A stretch of DNA of 64,000 bases. Origin: Senimuribacter intestinalis. GTDB lineage: Bacteria > Bacillota > Clostridia > Peptostreptococcales > Anaerovoracaceae. The stretch lies in NCBI GenBank assembly GCA_943192975.1, contig CALPCJ010000013.1, forward strand, positions 29,604-93,603. Direction: 5' to 3'. The position numbers and the translations under genes were made by a program. The notes below the pieces were generated by a model. The model was given only the letters and a program-made list of their open reading frames with translations. It did no database searches and had not been told where the DNA came from. Shown piece by piece: positions 16,390 through 24,433 of this stretch (positions are counted from its first letter, which is position 1; each line of letters opens with the position of its first letter).

Positions 16390-17294
16390 AATCTCTCCTT
16401 TTCAGCGATGCCCGTATAATAATTATAGTACAAAAGTCCGATAATCACTATCACGCAGCCAATCAGCTCGTAGGAAGTCGGAATCTGTCCCAGAAAGATA
16501 ACGCCCATGATGATAGCAAACACGGATTCTCCCGACTCCCATGCAGAAACGTACAGAGAATCCACATAGCCAAAGCACAGGTTAAGCACTGCATGGGCGC
16601 CGATTTGGCAAACCAGCGTCATTGCGATAATATAGATATAGTCCATGCTGCTGTAGCCCAAAACTGGCGTTCCCGTTGCAATAACACCTGCAGAAAAGCA
16701 AATCCAGCAGGAAAAAAATACTAAAAATACATAAACCGCGCCTGGCACGCTTTTTCGCACTTCATTGCCAATAGCAAAGTAAATGCCCATAAATGCACCG
16801 GCAAGGAACGCCAGCACATCGCCTTTAAAGTTACCTGCCGTAAGCTGCTGATAATCGAGTCCAGCAATCATGACACCGCCGAGAAGGGCTAGAACAATGC
16901 CCATAATCGGTCTGCGTCCAACCTTCCGTTTGAAAATAAAAATCGTGATTGCAAGAACGACCAGCGGATGCAGCGCTGCCAGCACAACTGCACTAGCGAC
17001 ATTGGTCATTTTCACTGCATTAAACCAGGAAAAGAAATGTCCAAACAAAAATGCCCCTGCAACAAAGGTCCATATGTAGTCTTTCACAGAAATCTGTTTC
17101 AGCACATCCCGCTGCTTTAGAAGCACCGGAACCGCAAAGAACGGCACACCGATAGTCAGTCTCCAAAATCCAATAGCAAGCGAAGGCGCCTCAATCACAC
17201 TGCCAAAAATGCCTGAGGAGGACCCTGCCATTACAGCCAATACTACAATAATTTTAACATAGCGGGCAAGAACGCCCTTCTTTTCTTTTTCCAT
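16386..17294 (-). CDS. EamA/DMT family permease 2
   Basis: 302 residues, ten predicted membrane helices in two EamA repeats (for example SLAIGFWRLTIGVPFF and the second repeat ending YNYYTGIAEK). Drug/metabolite transporter superfamily, probably an exporter of unknown small metabolites. It overlaps scpA by 4 bp (ATGA) and the preceding permease by 1 bp (TAATG). Two adjacent, divergent EamA genes may form a heteromeric carrier or serve different substrates. Confidence 0.85.
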   Translation of the reverse strand: MEKEKKGVLARYVKIIVVLAVMAGSSSGIFGSVIEAPSLAIGFWRLTIGVPFFAVPVLLKQRDVLKQISVKDYIWTFVAGAFLFGHFFSWFNAVKMTNVASAVVLAALHPLVVLAITIFIFKRKVGRRPIMGIVLALLGGVMIAGLDYQQLTAGNFKGDVLAFLAGAFMGIYFAIGNEVRKSVPGAVYVFLVFFSCWICFSAGVIATGTPVLGYSSMDYIYIIAMTLVCQIGAHAVLNLCFGYVDSLYVSAWESGESVFAIIMGVIFLGQIPTSYELIGCVIVIIGLLYYNYYTGIAEKERL

Positions 17295-18208
17295 TATTTC
17301 GCTTCACTCCTGTTTCCTGCCGCCTGACATATGCAAACGCCAGCAATGATGATAACCGTTGTTAATATCTTAACCGGCTGCAGTTCCTCTCCCAGCATCA
17401 ACGTTGCCAGGATGAAAGAAAATACCGGCACTAAATTGACGAAAATTGAGCATCGGGTCGGTCCGATGATTCTTAGCGCAATCTGCTGTATATAATAAGC
17501 GATGCCTGAGCAAAACACAGCCATGAATAATAGTGCGATCCAAGCAGACACCGGAACGCTTGGCAGAAATTCCCACGGCTTTTCCATGAGCGAAACAGGA
17601 ATCAGCACGATGGAACATACCAAAAAACTGTAATAAGTCAATACCACCGGTGGAATGTGACTGCATCTGCTCTTGCTGTAAACCCCATATGCCGACCAGC
17701 ATACCACAGCACCGATCATATATAGGTCGCCTCGATTCAGTTCCATCTCTGCAAAATGTGCAAAGTCACCGGCTGTAATCGTAAGCACCACCCCAAATAG
17801 AGACAGTAAAATGCCGAGAAGCTGTTTGAGCGGCACCCTCTGATGTAAAAACACAAAAGCGATGAGCACCGTAATCACAGGGTCAATAGCTCTGATAATC
17901 GAAGAATTGATTGCCGTCGTATAGTTGAGGGATTCAAAGAAAAACAAATGATAGCCTACCATACCCACAACCCCTGTAAAAAGAAAATGCGGAATGTCCT
18001 TCTTTGTAAATTTATATGCCGCCTGTGGCTCCTTCGCCTGGGTCGCCTTCATGATAAAATACATTAAAACCGAAGCAATTGCAAATCGCAGGAATGTCAC
18101 CGAGCCGGACGGAATGTATGGACCCGTATATTTCCCAGCAATAAAAGCCCCCGACCACAAAAAAGCAGCCAGTACCATAAGTGCGTAAATCGTCGTATTC
18201 TTCTTCAT
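17294..18208 (-). CDS. EamA/DMT family permease 1
   Basis: 304 residues, ten hydrophobic helices. Family motifs include LWSGAFIAGKYTGPYIPSG with SVTFLRFAIAS and, in the second half, VVCWSAYGVYSKSR. Directly abuts the stop of mtnA (no gap) and overlaps the next permease. Linkage to mtnA suggests a link to methylthioadenosine-derived sugars, but that is inference. Confidence 0.85.
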   Translation of the reverse strand: MKKNTTIYALMVLAAFLWSGAFIAGKYTGPYIPSGSVTFLRFAIASVLMYFIMKATQAKEPQAAYKFTKKDIPHFLFTGVVGMVGYHLFFFESLNYTTAINSSIIRAIDPVITVLIAFVFLHQRVPLKQLLGILLSLFGVVLTITAGDFAHFAEMELNRGDLYMIGAVVCWSAYGVYSKSRCSHIPPVVLTYYSFLVCSIVLIPVSLMEKPWEFLPSVPVSAWIALLFMAVFCSGIAYYIQQIALRIIGPTRCSIFVNLVPVFSFILATLMLGEELQPVKILTTVIIIAGVCICQAAGNRSEAK

Positions 18209-19261
18209 TTATTTCAATAACTTTTCCAGATTTTCCCTGTAGGGAGGTCTGACAATTCCTTTCTCCGTAATTACTGCTGTGATATATTTCGCCTCAGTCA
18301 CATCAAAAGCCGGATTGTAAGTCTTAATCCCTGCAGGCGCCATAGGCTTCTCATACCACATCTTATAAATCTCTTCTCCGTCTCTTTCCTCAATCTCTAT
18401 TGCTTCGCCGCTTGCCGTATTCAAATCGATGGTCGAAGTCGGCACATACATATAGAAAGGGATCCCATATTCCTTTGCCAAAATTGCTACGCCGCTGGTA
18501 CCTATTTTGTTGGCGCCATCACCATTTGCCGCCATTCTGTCGCAGCCGGTCACAACAGCGTCAACCCAGCCCTTCTTCATCACAGTCGCCGCCATGTTGT
18601 CACAAATCAGAGTAACATCAATACCCGCCTTGGAAAGCTCCCAGCTAGTCAGTCTTGCCCCCTGCAAAAGCGGCCTGGTTTCATCAGCAAAGACATGAAA
18701 ATCAAACCCTCGCTCTGCACCGAGATAAATTGGTGCCAGACAAGTTCCGTACTTGGCAGTCGCTATGGTTCCAGCATTACAATGGGTCAGAATTCCCATA
18801 CCTGGACGCAGCAGCGACAAACCATATTCTCCCATAGCATAGCAGGCAGCCTCATCCTCACTGCGAATGGATTCCGCCTCGATAAAGAGCCTCTGCTTTG
18901 CGGCTTCAACACTTTGCGGTTTCTCCGCCCCAAGCACGCCGCACATTCTATTCAGTGCCCATGCCAGATTGACCGCCGTCGGTCTTGCCGAAATCAGATA
19001 GTCCTTTGCTTTTTTTAGCGCCTGCATAAACTCTGCAAGCCCCTTTTCTTCCGGAAAATCCCGCATTTCCACATAAAGACCGTATGCCGCTGCCACACCA
19101 ATTGCCGGCGCGCCTCGAACACGCAATTTGTAAATTGCTTCAAAGACGTCTTCTTTGCTCTGCATTTCTATGTAAATTTCTTCACCGGGCAAACAGGTCT
19201 GATCCAAAACAAGCATTTTTCCGTCCAGATACTTAACCGGTGCAATATCGAAAACTTTCAT
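18209..19261 (-). CDS. mtnA: S-methyl-5-thioribose-1-phosphate isomerase
   Basis: 350 residues. Converts 5-methylthioribose-1-P to methylthioribulose-1-P in methionine salvage or the methylthio-alkane/DHAP shunt. Key motifs: RVRGAPAIGVAAAYG, HCNAGTIATAKYGT (active-site Cys), ICDNMAATVM and GCDRMAANGDGANKIGT (active-site Asp). GAGGAG seven bases before ATG. No other salvage gene (mtnK, mtnN, aldolase) is in the window. Head of a six-gene operon with scpAB. Confidence 0.95.
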   Translation of the reverse strand: MKVFDIAPVKYLDGKMLVLDQTCLPGEEIYIEMQSKEDVFEAIYKLRVRGAPAIGVAAAYGLYVEMRDFPEEKGLAEFMQALKKAKDYLISARPTAVNLAWALNRMCGVLGAEKPQSVEAAKQRLFIEAESIRSEDEAACYAMGEYGLSLLRPGMGILTHCNAGTIATAKYGTCLAPIYLGAERGFDFHVFADETRPLLQGARLTSWELSKAGIDVTLICDNMAATVMKKGWVDAVVTGCDRMAANGDGANKIGTSGVAILAKEYGIPFYMYVPTSTIDLNTASGEAIEIEERDGEEIYKMWYEKPMAPAGIKTYNPAFDVTEAKYITAVITEKGIVRPPYRENLEKLLK

Positions 19262-19283
19262 TTTTACACTCCTCTAAGCTTAT

Positions 19284-19313
19284 AGTATACCACACTGAGT
19301 GCGGTATTGACAA
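19284..19313 (-). promoter_or_regulatory. mtnA operon promoter with dyad operator
   Basis: Minus-strand TTGTCA (19308-19313), 18-bp spacer, TATACT (19284-19289). The spacer is almost entirely the dyad ACCACACTGAGTGCGGT (19289-19305), 8-bp arms with one mismatch, placed where a repressor would block transcription. Confidence 0.65.
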
Positions 19314-19420
19314 GAATTCCCTTGCATGTTTTGCGATGCTGGCAGCATCGTCTCCTTCCACCTCTGCTAGTTATAAATTAACCAGAATTTTATTTTTCTA
19401 AATTTTTTAGCAAAAAACTC

Positions 19421-19448
19421 TTGTAAATTCTAAAATATCTGTTATACT
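19421..19448 (+). promoter_or_regulatory. promoter of the cold-shock gene
   Basis: TTGTAA (19421-19426), 16-bp spacer, TATACT (19443-19448). Implies a 5' leader of about 120 nt before the start at 19575. Confidence 0.6.
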
Positions 19449-19479
19449 AATATTAGTTCTAAGATGTATGATTGATTGT

Positions 19480-19530
19480 CACCACAATGCAAGGTCGATT
19501 TTTCATTTTGACCTGTTTGTGGTGTTTTTT
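19480..19530 (+). terminator. intrinsic terminator inside the cspA leader (putative attenuator)
   Basis: CACCACAA (19480-19487) pairs with TTGTGGTG (19517-19524), with an inner AGGTC/GACCT stem, followed directly by six T. It lies between the promoter and the ribosome site of the cold-shock gene. Most transcripts should stop here unless the hairpin is prevented from forming. Confidence 0.8.
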
Positions 19531-19574
19531 ATTTGTATCATTTGGGCTAATATAATATAAAGGAGGTACCACTT

Positions 19575-19787
19575 ATGAATACTGGTACTGTAAAATGGTT
19601 TAACAACGAAAAAGGTTTTGGTTTTATCTCAGGAGATAATGGTAGCGGAGATGTCTTTGTACATTTTTCTGTTATTCAAAGTGCAGGCTACAAATCCCTG
19701 GAAGAAGGACAGCATGTAACCTACGATGTAGAGCAGGATCCAAGGGATTCCGCAAAACTTCGCGCAGTTAATGTTTTCGTTGCATAA
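19575..19787 (+). CDS. cspA: cold shock protein (CspA/CspB type)
   Basis: 70 residues, single OB-fold cold-shock domain. RNP1 is KGFGFISG and RNP2 is DVFVHFSVI, both needed for single-stranded RNA/DNA binding. Such proteins melt mRNA structures and can act as antiterminators. AGGAGG precedes the ATG by eight bases. The 120-nt leader with an intrinsic terminator suggests autoregulation. Confidence 0.96.
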   Translation: MNTGTVKWFNNEKGFGFISGDNGSGDVFVHFSVIQSAGYKSLEEGQHVTYDVEQDPRDSAKLRAVNVFVA

Positions 19788-19807
19788 ACGCCCACAATTT
19801 CAAAAGG

Positions 19808-19840
19808 AAAAGACGCAGCCCTCGCAGCTGCGTCTTTTTT
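19808..19840 (+). terminator. terminator of cspA
   Basis: 11-bp arms AAAAGACGCAG (19808-19818) and CTGCGTCTTTT (19828-19838), 9-nt loop, T run. Confidence 0.9.
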
Positions 19841-19878
19841 ATCTTTAAACACTATGCGCCAGCATGGTATTTAAAAGC

Positions 19879-20556
19879 TTAGATATACTTATTGCGTTCC
19901 AAATATTTTGTAATATTATCTCTGCGATTCAGTACTCGGTTTGCATAACTGTAGGAAAATTTTCCTGCATTCACTGAGCCCGGTCCATACGCATAGGCGG
20001 AAAGCGCCTTTTTATAGGTCTTGTATGTTTTTTTCATACTTTTTAAATACCTTGCGCCGACTTCAATACTGACTTCCGGCTTGTAAAGGCTTGACGGGCT
20101 ATATCCGTAACTTCTTGCTAAAGAATCGCTGGTCTGCATAAGCCCCTTATAGCCATAAGGGTTAGTTGCATTGGTATAAAAAGTGCTTTCGCCTTGAGCA
20201 ACTGCCATCAGTACTTTAGGATCCAAATCGTACTTCTCGCCTTTTTCAATGAACAGTTTTGCCAAAGTCTTGGATTTTCTTGTTCCTACATTTGGATTAA
20301 TTTTTCTGATGTAAGCGGCAAGACCGTTACGGTACTTTTCTTCCTTCTTTTTCTTTTCCTCAGCTTTCTTCTTTTTCTCTGCTTCCTTCTGAGCTTCTGC
20401 TTCGTCGTATTCGTCGACCATCTGCTCTACTCTCTGTCCGCCTTTTTCTGTATCGTTACTAGATTCTACTTCTCTGCTTTCTGCTGCGTAAATGGAAACT
20501 GATGAGCAAGCGACGATGGTTAATACCAGTAAAACTGTGATTAGCTTCTTCGCCAT
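19879..20556 (-). CDS. secreted lytic transglycosylase (SLT fold), paralogue A
   Basis: 225 residues. Signal peptide (MAKKLITVLLVLTIVACSSV, cleavage near AYAAES), then a Lys/Glu-rich coiled-coil stretch (residues 50-75), then an SLT domain with catalytic Glu123 in AVAQGESTFY, GLMQTSDSLARSYGY and ALSAYAYGPGSVNAG. Cleaves glycan strands of peptidoglycan outside the membrane. Paralogous to the next gene over the whole SLT domain, so the pair arose by tandem duplication. GGAGAAG precedes the ATG. Confidence 0.9.
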   Translation of the reverse strand: MAKKLITVLLVLTIVACSSVSIYAAESREVESSNDTEKGGQRVEQMVDEYDEAEAQKEAEKKKKAEEKKKKEEKYRNGLAAYIRKINPNVGTRKSKTLAKLFIEKGEKYDLDPKVLMAVAQGESTFYTNATNPYGYKGLMQTSDSLARSYGYSPSSLYKPEVSIEVGARYLKSMKKTYKTYKKALSAYAYGPGSVNAGKFSYSYANRVLNRRDNITKYLERNKYI

Positions 20557-20653
20557 TTCTTTCTTCTCCTCTGTCTATTAGTTTACTCGTGCAGGAAGTC
20601 ATTCACCAGATGTTTCCTGCGACTCCTATATTATAAACAAAGGTCAAGGCGAA

Positions 20654-20819
20654 TTCTTAAGAAATCTTAATTTTTCACACACTTTTCACGAAGCTTTACC
20701 ATTTTTTGTTTTTATTGTCCAATTTATATTTTAATTATTTGTTTTTAATTCTAAATTGTATCCAATCTCCTTAAGATTTCTTAAGAATTATTGCAGTTTC
20801 TTAAGGAATCTTAAGAAAC
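20654..20819. repeat. three TTAAG-type dyads between the two transglycosylase genes
   Basis: CTTAAGAAATCTTAA (20656-20670), its inverse TTAAGATTTCTTAAG (20771-20785), and a perfect 10-bp hairpin GTTTCTTAAG/CTTAAGAAAC (20796-20819) starting at the stop codon of the upstream gene. The hairpin lacks a T tail. The first two look like paired regulator sites in front of the 19879-20556 gene. The rest of this 262-bp gap is AT-rich with no gene seen. Confidence 0.45.
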
Positions 20820-21463
20820 TATTTTTTCAAATATCCATGCTCCTTCAGAAAGTTCTCCATGTCCTCTGCTCTTCTTAAAGTCAGATCTGCATAGTCTGTG
20901 GAATAGTTTCCTGAATGCACCGAACCCGAACCTTGGTTGTAGGCTGTCAGCGCCAATCTGGTGTCTCCGAATTCTTCCAATTTATCTTTGATATAGCTGG
21001 CGCCAACTTTGATACTGATATCCGGATTAAACAGACTTTCAGGGGTATAACCCGCACTTTCCGCTAAGATATCTCCCGTCTGCATGAGTCCTTTATAATT
21101 AGCACAGCTAACTACATCCGCGTAATAACAACTCTCTGTCTGGGCTACCGCCATGACGATTTTTTCATCTACATTATATTCATCCGCATACTTCACGAAA
21201 CTGTCAACCATAGCATCTGCCTCCTGCTTGCTTACATTTCTGTTGACATGGCGAATATACGCAGAAAGACCTTTTCGATAATTCTGATCTTCCTTTCTGA
21301 CCGCAGTCGCACAAGATGCCATAGCAGTTTCAATTTTTGTAAATTCTTTTGGCGTAAATGACGTGAGTTCCGGCTCCCTTACATCTGTATCGGCATAAAT
21401 CACAGCTGCTGAAAAAACAGTCATAGAAATCAATGCCCCTGTAATAAATAGCTTCTTTTTCAT
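20819..21463 (-). CDS. secreted lytic transglycosylase (SLT fold), paralogue B
   Basis: 214 residues. N-terminal signal peptide (KKKLFITGALISMTVFSAAV, then IYADTD). SLT domain with catalytic Glu110 in AVAQTESCYY, GLMQTGDILAESAGY and ALTAYNQGSGSVHSG. Shares the domain order and RKGLSAYIRHVN / RNGLAAYIRKIN linker with paralogue A, but lacks its Lys/Glu coiled coil. Extracellular peptidoglycan hydrolase. GGGAG nine bases before the ATG. Each gene appears to have its own upstream region. Confidence 0.9.
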   Translation of the reverse strand: MKKKLFITGALISMTVFSAAVIYADTDVREPELTSFTPKEFTKIETAMASCATAVRKEDQNYRKGLSAYIRHVNRNVSKQEADAMVDSFVKYADEYNVDEKIVMAVAQTESCYYADVVSCANYKGLMQTGDILAESAGYTPESLFNPDISIKVGASYIKDKLEEFGDTRLALTAYNQGSGSVHSGNYSTDYADLTLRRAEDMENFLKEHGYLKK

Positions 21464-21693
21464 ATCAAATCTCCCTTTTTTTCCTTTTGTGTCTTACACT
21501 TAAACGTGCCTGCCACAATTTCTCAGGCTATATTAGTATAGGCAGGCAAAAAAATGAATAAACTGTAAATCACGACTTTTCACATCGTCTTCACAGTTCG
21601 GTTCAGTTTTTTAATGTTTTAAAACTAATTTAAAGGTTCGCCTTTGGTGTTTTTGTATAATTGTATGCAATTTCCCCTCTGATTTCTTCCTTC

Positions 21694-21722
21694 TTGCAAT
21701 TATTCCTACTTTACACTATACT
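21694..21722 (+). promoter_or_regulatory. sigma-A promoter of the PhzF gene
   Basis: TTGCAA (21694-21699), 17-bp spacer, TATACT (21717-21722), about 30 nt before the start codon. Confidence 0.75.
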
Positions 21723-21751
21723 ATAGGTAGATTTAGTGAGGAGGTCTTATT

Positions 21752-22630
21752 ATGAAATTTTTAATTGCTGATGCTTTTACCGATACCACTTTCGGCGGAA
21801 ATCCAGCCGGCATCGTTCTGCTTTCCGAAGGCGCTGACTTTCCGTCTGACGAACTCTGCATCAAAACCGCTGCAGAACTTCGCTACTCTGAAACAGCTTT
21901 CATTAAAGTTTTAGATGCCCATGAATTTCAGATTCGCTATTTTACCCCAGCTGCGGAAGTTGACCTTTGCGGTCACGCTACCATCGCATCATTTTATGCA
22001 CTGATGTACCTCGGCATTATCGAAAATAACTGTTCCTGCATCAATCACACCCTTGCAGGAGATTTGAATATCGAAATCAAAGACGGCTTTATCATGATGG
22101 ACATGGCTTCCCCAGAGGAAATTTCCATTATGAACGACCCTGAGAAAATCAAAGAGCTTTACGATATCATGGGAGCAGATTATGACTCCTCCATGGACCT
22201 ACCTGTGCCAAGACTGATTTCCACAGGTCTTCCAGACATCATGATGCCCGTTTCTGACCTTGCCGCCCTTAACGCCATCGAGCCTGACATGAAAGCTCTT
22301 TCCGCACTGTCAGAACGCTATGGCGTCGTCGGCGTCCATGCCTTTACGCTGCACTGTGAAAAAGGCGTTACCGCCCACGCCAGAAACTTCGCACCTCTTT
22401 ACGAAATTGACGAAGAGGCCGCCACTGGCACTTCCAGTGGCGCTATGACCTATTACTTCTATCTGAACAAACTCATTGGCGAAAAGAGCAGTTGTAAGTT
22501 CGTTCAGGGAGAAAAAATGCAGCGTCCGTCGGTGATTCTTACCGAAATCGACGCTTCTGCAGAAAGTTGCCGAATTAAGGTCGGCGGCAGTGCTGTCATT
22601 TTAGCGGAAGGTGAAATTCATATCAAGTAA
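21752..22630 (+). CDS. PhzF family isomerase/epimerase
   Basis: 292 residues, the family length. Diaminopimelate-epimerase-like fold; PhzF proteins isomerise small acids using a catalytic Glu. N-terminal DAFTDTTFGGNPAGIVLL, catalytic RYSETAFI with Glu, FTPAAEVDLCGHATIAS, and the second-half EEAATGTSSGAMTYYF are all diagnostic. Not near phenazine genes, so a general metabolic role. GAGGAGG precedes the ATG, and the gene has its own promoter and terminator. Confidence 0.9.
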   Translation: MKFLIADAFTDTTFGGNPAGIVLLSEGADFPSDELCIKTAAELRYSETAFIKVLDAHEFQIRYFTPAAEVDLCGHATIASFYALMYLGIIENNCSCINHTLAGDLNIEIKDGFIMMDMASPEEISIMNDPEKIKELYDIMGADYDSSMDLPVPRLISTGLPDIMMPVSDLAALNAIEPDMKALSALSERYGVVGVHAFTLHCEKGVTAHARNFAPLYEIDEEAATGTSSGAMTYYFYLNKLIGEKSSCKFVQGEKMQRPSVILTEIDASAESCRIKVGGSAVILAEGEIHIK

Positions 22631-22675
22631 TAAGCGCTTGACCGCAAATGATGAAAAACAATGAAAAGCAAAAAC

Positions 22676-22713
22676 AAAGCCCTTGCCGATGCGCCAATCG
22701 ACAAAGGGCTTTT
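22676..22713. terminator. bidirectional terminator between phzF and the ATP-grasp gene
   Basis: AAAGCCCTT (22676-22684) and AAGGGCTTTT (22704-22713) with a 19-nt loop. A and T runs on both sides serve the two convergent genes. Confidence 0.8.
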
Positions 22714-22719
22714 ATATTT

Positions 22720-23928
22720 TTAATCCAGAAATGGTGCAAAGATGTGTTTCATACCAATACCCTCTTCTACGTAAGGCAGCTGAATGATATGGTAGCTAGC
22801 CTCGGAATTTCCTTCTATCAGGCAAACGCCTTTTTCTGTAATGGCAACGTCCCAGCCTACAAGGCCCACTCCTTCAAGCCGTAGTGCAGCCTCCTCCGTT
22901 ACTGTAAGAACTTTATCCCAGTGAGGTATCTGAAAGCCTTTCGTTGCAAGCTTTGAAATAGGATGCTGAGGATAATGTTTCCCCTCCAAATCAATTGCAT
23001 CCATACAGGTTACGCCACTTTTTACATCCACCGTAGCGATAATTCCGCCTGCATGAAAATTGTCCACAATCTTACCGCGACCCATGCGAAAGCCCGCATA
23101 AATATGATAACATTTTCCTTCCTGCGTAATCGTCAGTACCCGCACAGAATTCACCGAAGACGTATTGAACGCCGCCATCTCCGGATGCTGCACGATGCAT
23201 TCCTCGCAAATCATTGTTTTCTTCGCCGAAAACAGTTTCTCATACAACGAGCGTTTCTCGGTTTCAGACAAGTCCGCGCCGCAGTGTATCTTTTCGATAC
23301 CCTTACCTTGTGTAGCAGACGTAGGCTTGCAGACTAAGTCCTCCACGCCTTCCATCCTTTCTAAAAACTCTTCAAAGGTGAGCTTCCGATTTACAAACCA
23401 CTTTCGGTTCAGCAAATCGTCGTATTTCTTCGCAAAACGCTCCTTATGCAGCAGGAGTTTCAGCACTTTAGGATCGTGGTTGTACTTAAAAGAGATTTCA
23501 TCCATCACCTTCGAGGTCAAAAAAGTGCTCTGTTTATCTGCATCATACCTATACAATTTAAATTTATAATAATCCTTGTAAGTGCATCCGCACACCTTTC
23601 TCGCCTGCCTAATGCGTTCAAGTGCCGTCTCCTCGTCCCATCCGGTCTCCTTGCAGACCATTTCAAGAGCATGTGCCTTTTCTTCACGATTTCGTGCATT
23701 TACAATCTGCATATCCCGTTTTACTTTTTCCAGTTCTTTCTCAGTTCTGGCCCAAAGTTTACGTTTTGCATAATATCTATAGGAAATATCCCATTCCCTG
23801 GCAACTTCCATCTGCTCTTTTGCTTGTTTATAGGTCCAACCAGTTTCTTTGCAAACGTATTCAATATATGGATTTCGCTTTTCTTTCCTCAAAATGCGCA
23901 ATATTAATTTCTTTCCAGTTTCATTCAT
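22720..23928 (-). CDS. ATP-grasp protein (sugar-transfer-associated type) with duplicated N-terminal unit
   Basis: 402 residues. The C-terminal ~270 residues are an ATP-grasp domain (VCKPTSATQGKGIEKI, ICEECIVQHPEM, FNTSSVNSVRVLTI, GWDVAITEKGVCLIEGN), most like the sugar-transfer-associated family linked to surface polysaccharide modification. The N-terminal ~130 residues contain two repeats of about 50 residues, each with VCKETGW followed by a basic helix (residues about 24 and 86). No capsule genes are adjacent. The ribosome site is weak, so the start is less certain. Confidence 0.75.
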   Translation of the reverse strand: MNETGKKLILRILRKEKRNPYIEYVCKETGWTYKQAKEQMEVAREWDISYRYYAKRKLWARTEKELEKVKRDMQIVNARNREEKAHALEMVCKETGWDEETALERIRQARKVCGCTYKDYYKFKLYRYDADKQSTFLTSKVMDEISFKYNHDPKVLKLLLHKERFAKKYDDLLNRKWFVNRKLTFEEFLERMEGVEDLVCKPTSATQGKGIEKIHCGADLSETEKRSLYEKLFSAKKTMICEECIVQHPEMAAFNTSSVNSVRVLTITQEGKCYHIYAGFRMGRGKIVDNFHAGGIIATVDVKSGVTCMDAIDLEGKHYPQHPISKLATKGFQIPHWDKVLTVTEEAALRLEGVGLVGWDVAITEKGVCLIEGNSEASYHIIQLPYVEEGIGMKHIFAPFLD

Positions 23929-24024
23929 CTTTCAGTTCATCCCCATATAATTTTTCTAACACTCTGTTAGTTTACACATCTTTAAAGAAGATTACTCCTT
24001 GAAAATGAAATTGAGATGAAAATT

Positions 24025-24084
24025 CCAATATTTTCTTTTATTAAAAAGAAATATTGGATACAGGCTAATGTCTATATCCAATAT
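24025..24084 (+). other. two mutually exclusive hairpins in the 23.9-24.8 kb gene-poor stretch
   Basis: CCAATATTT (24025-24033) can pair with AAATATTGG (24049-24057), while ATATTGGATA (24051-24060) can instead pair perfectly with TATCCAATAT (24075-24084). No gene follows on either strand, so a role is not assigned. Confidence 0.35.
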
Positions 24085-24165
24085 CTCTAAGTACAATATG
24101 ATTAAGAGTCTAATCCCTCTTCCCTTTTATTTCAGTATAATATATCGTCAACAAAAATCAAGGAA

Positions 24166-24201
24166 TTTCGGATAACTGGTCGTTTTTTCGGATAACTGGT
24201 C
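24166..24201. mobile_element. possible remnant end of an IS21-like insertion sequence
   Basis: Two direct copies of TTTCGGATAACTGGTC (24166-24181 and 24186-24201) with a 20-bp period. Multiple short terminal repeats of this style (…GGATnnACTGGTC) are typical of IS21-family ends. No transposase remains nearby. Recognition is by pattern only. Confidence 0.35.
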
Positions 24202-24433
24202 ATTATTTGGTAATTAATCCCATAATTGTATGCGAAAACTGCCACTTTTCATATTTCTTTTCCCTAGTCAGTTTCTCCTATTTACGTACCTTGATCTCTT
24301 CTTTATCCAGGGTATTCAGTATGAGTGAATGCTACGAAGAAAGAAACAGGCTGCGCCCAGTGCTAAGCGCTGCTTGATGAATTATGACCGAATGGAATTT
24401 ACACCACATTTTGAACTTGACTTTTTTTTTACT

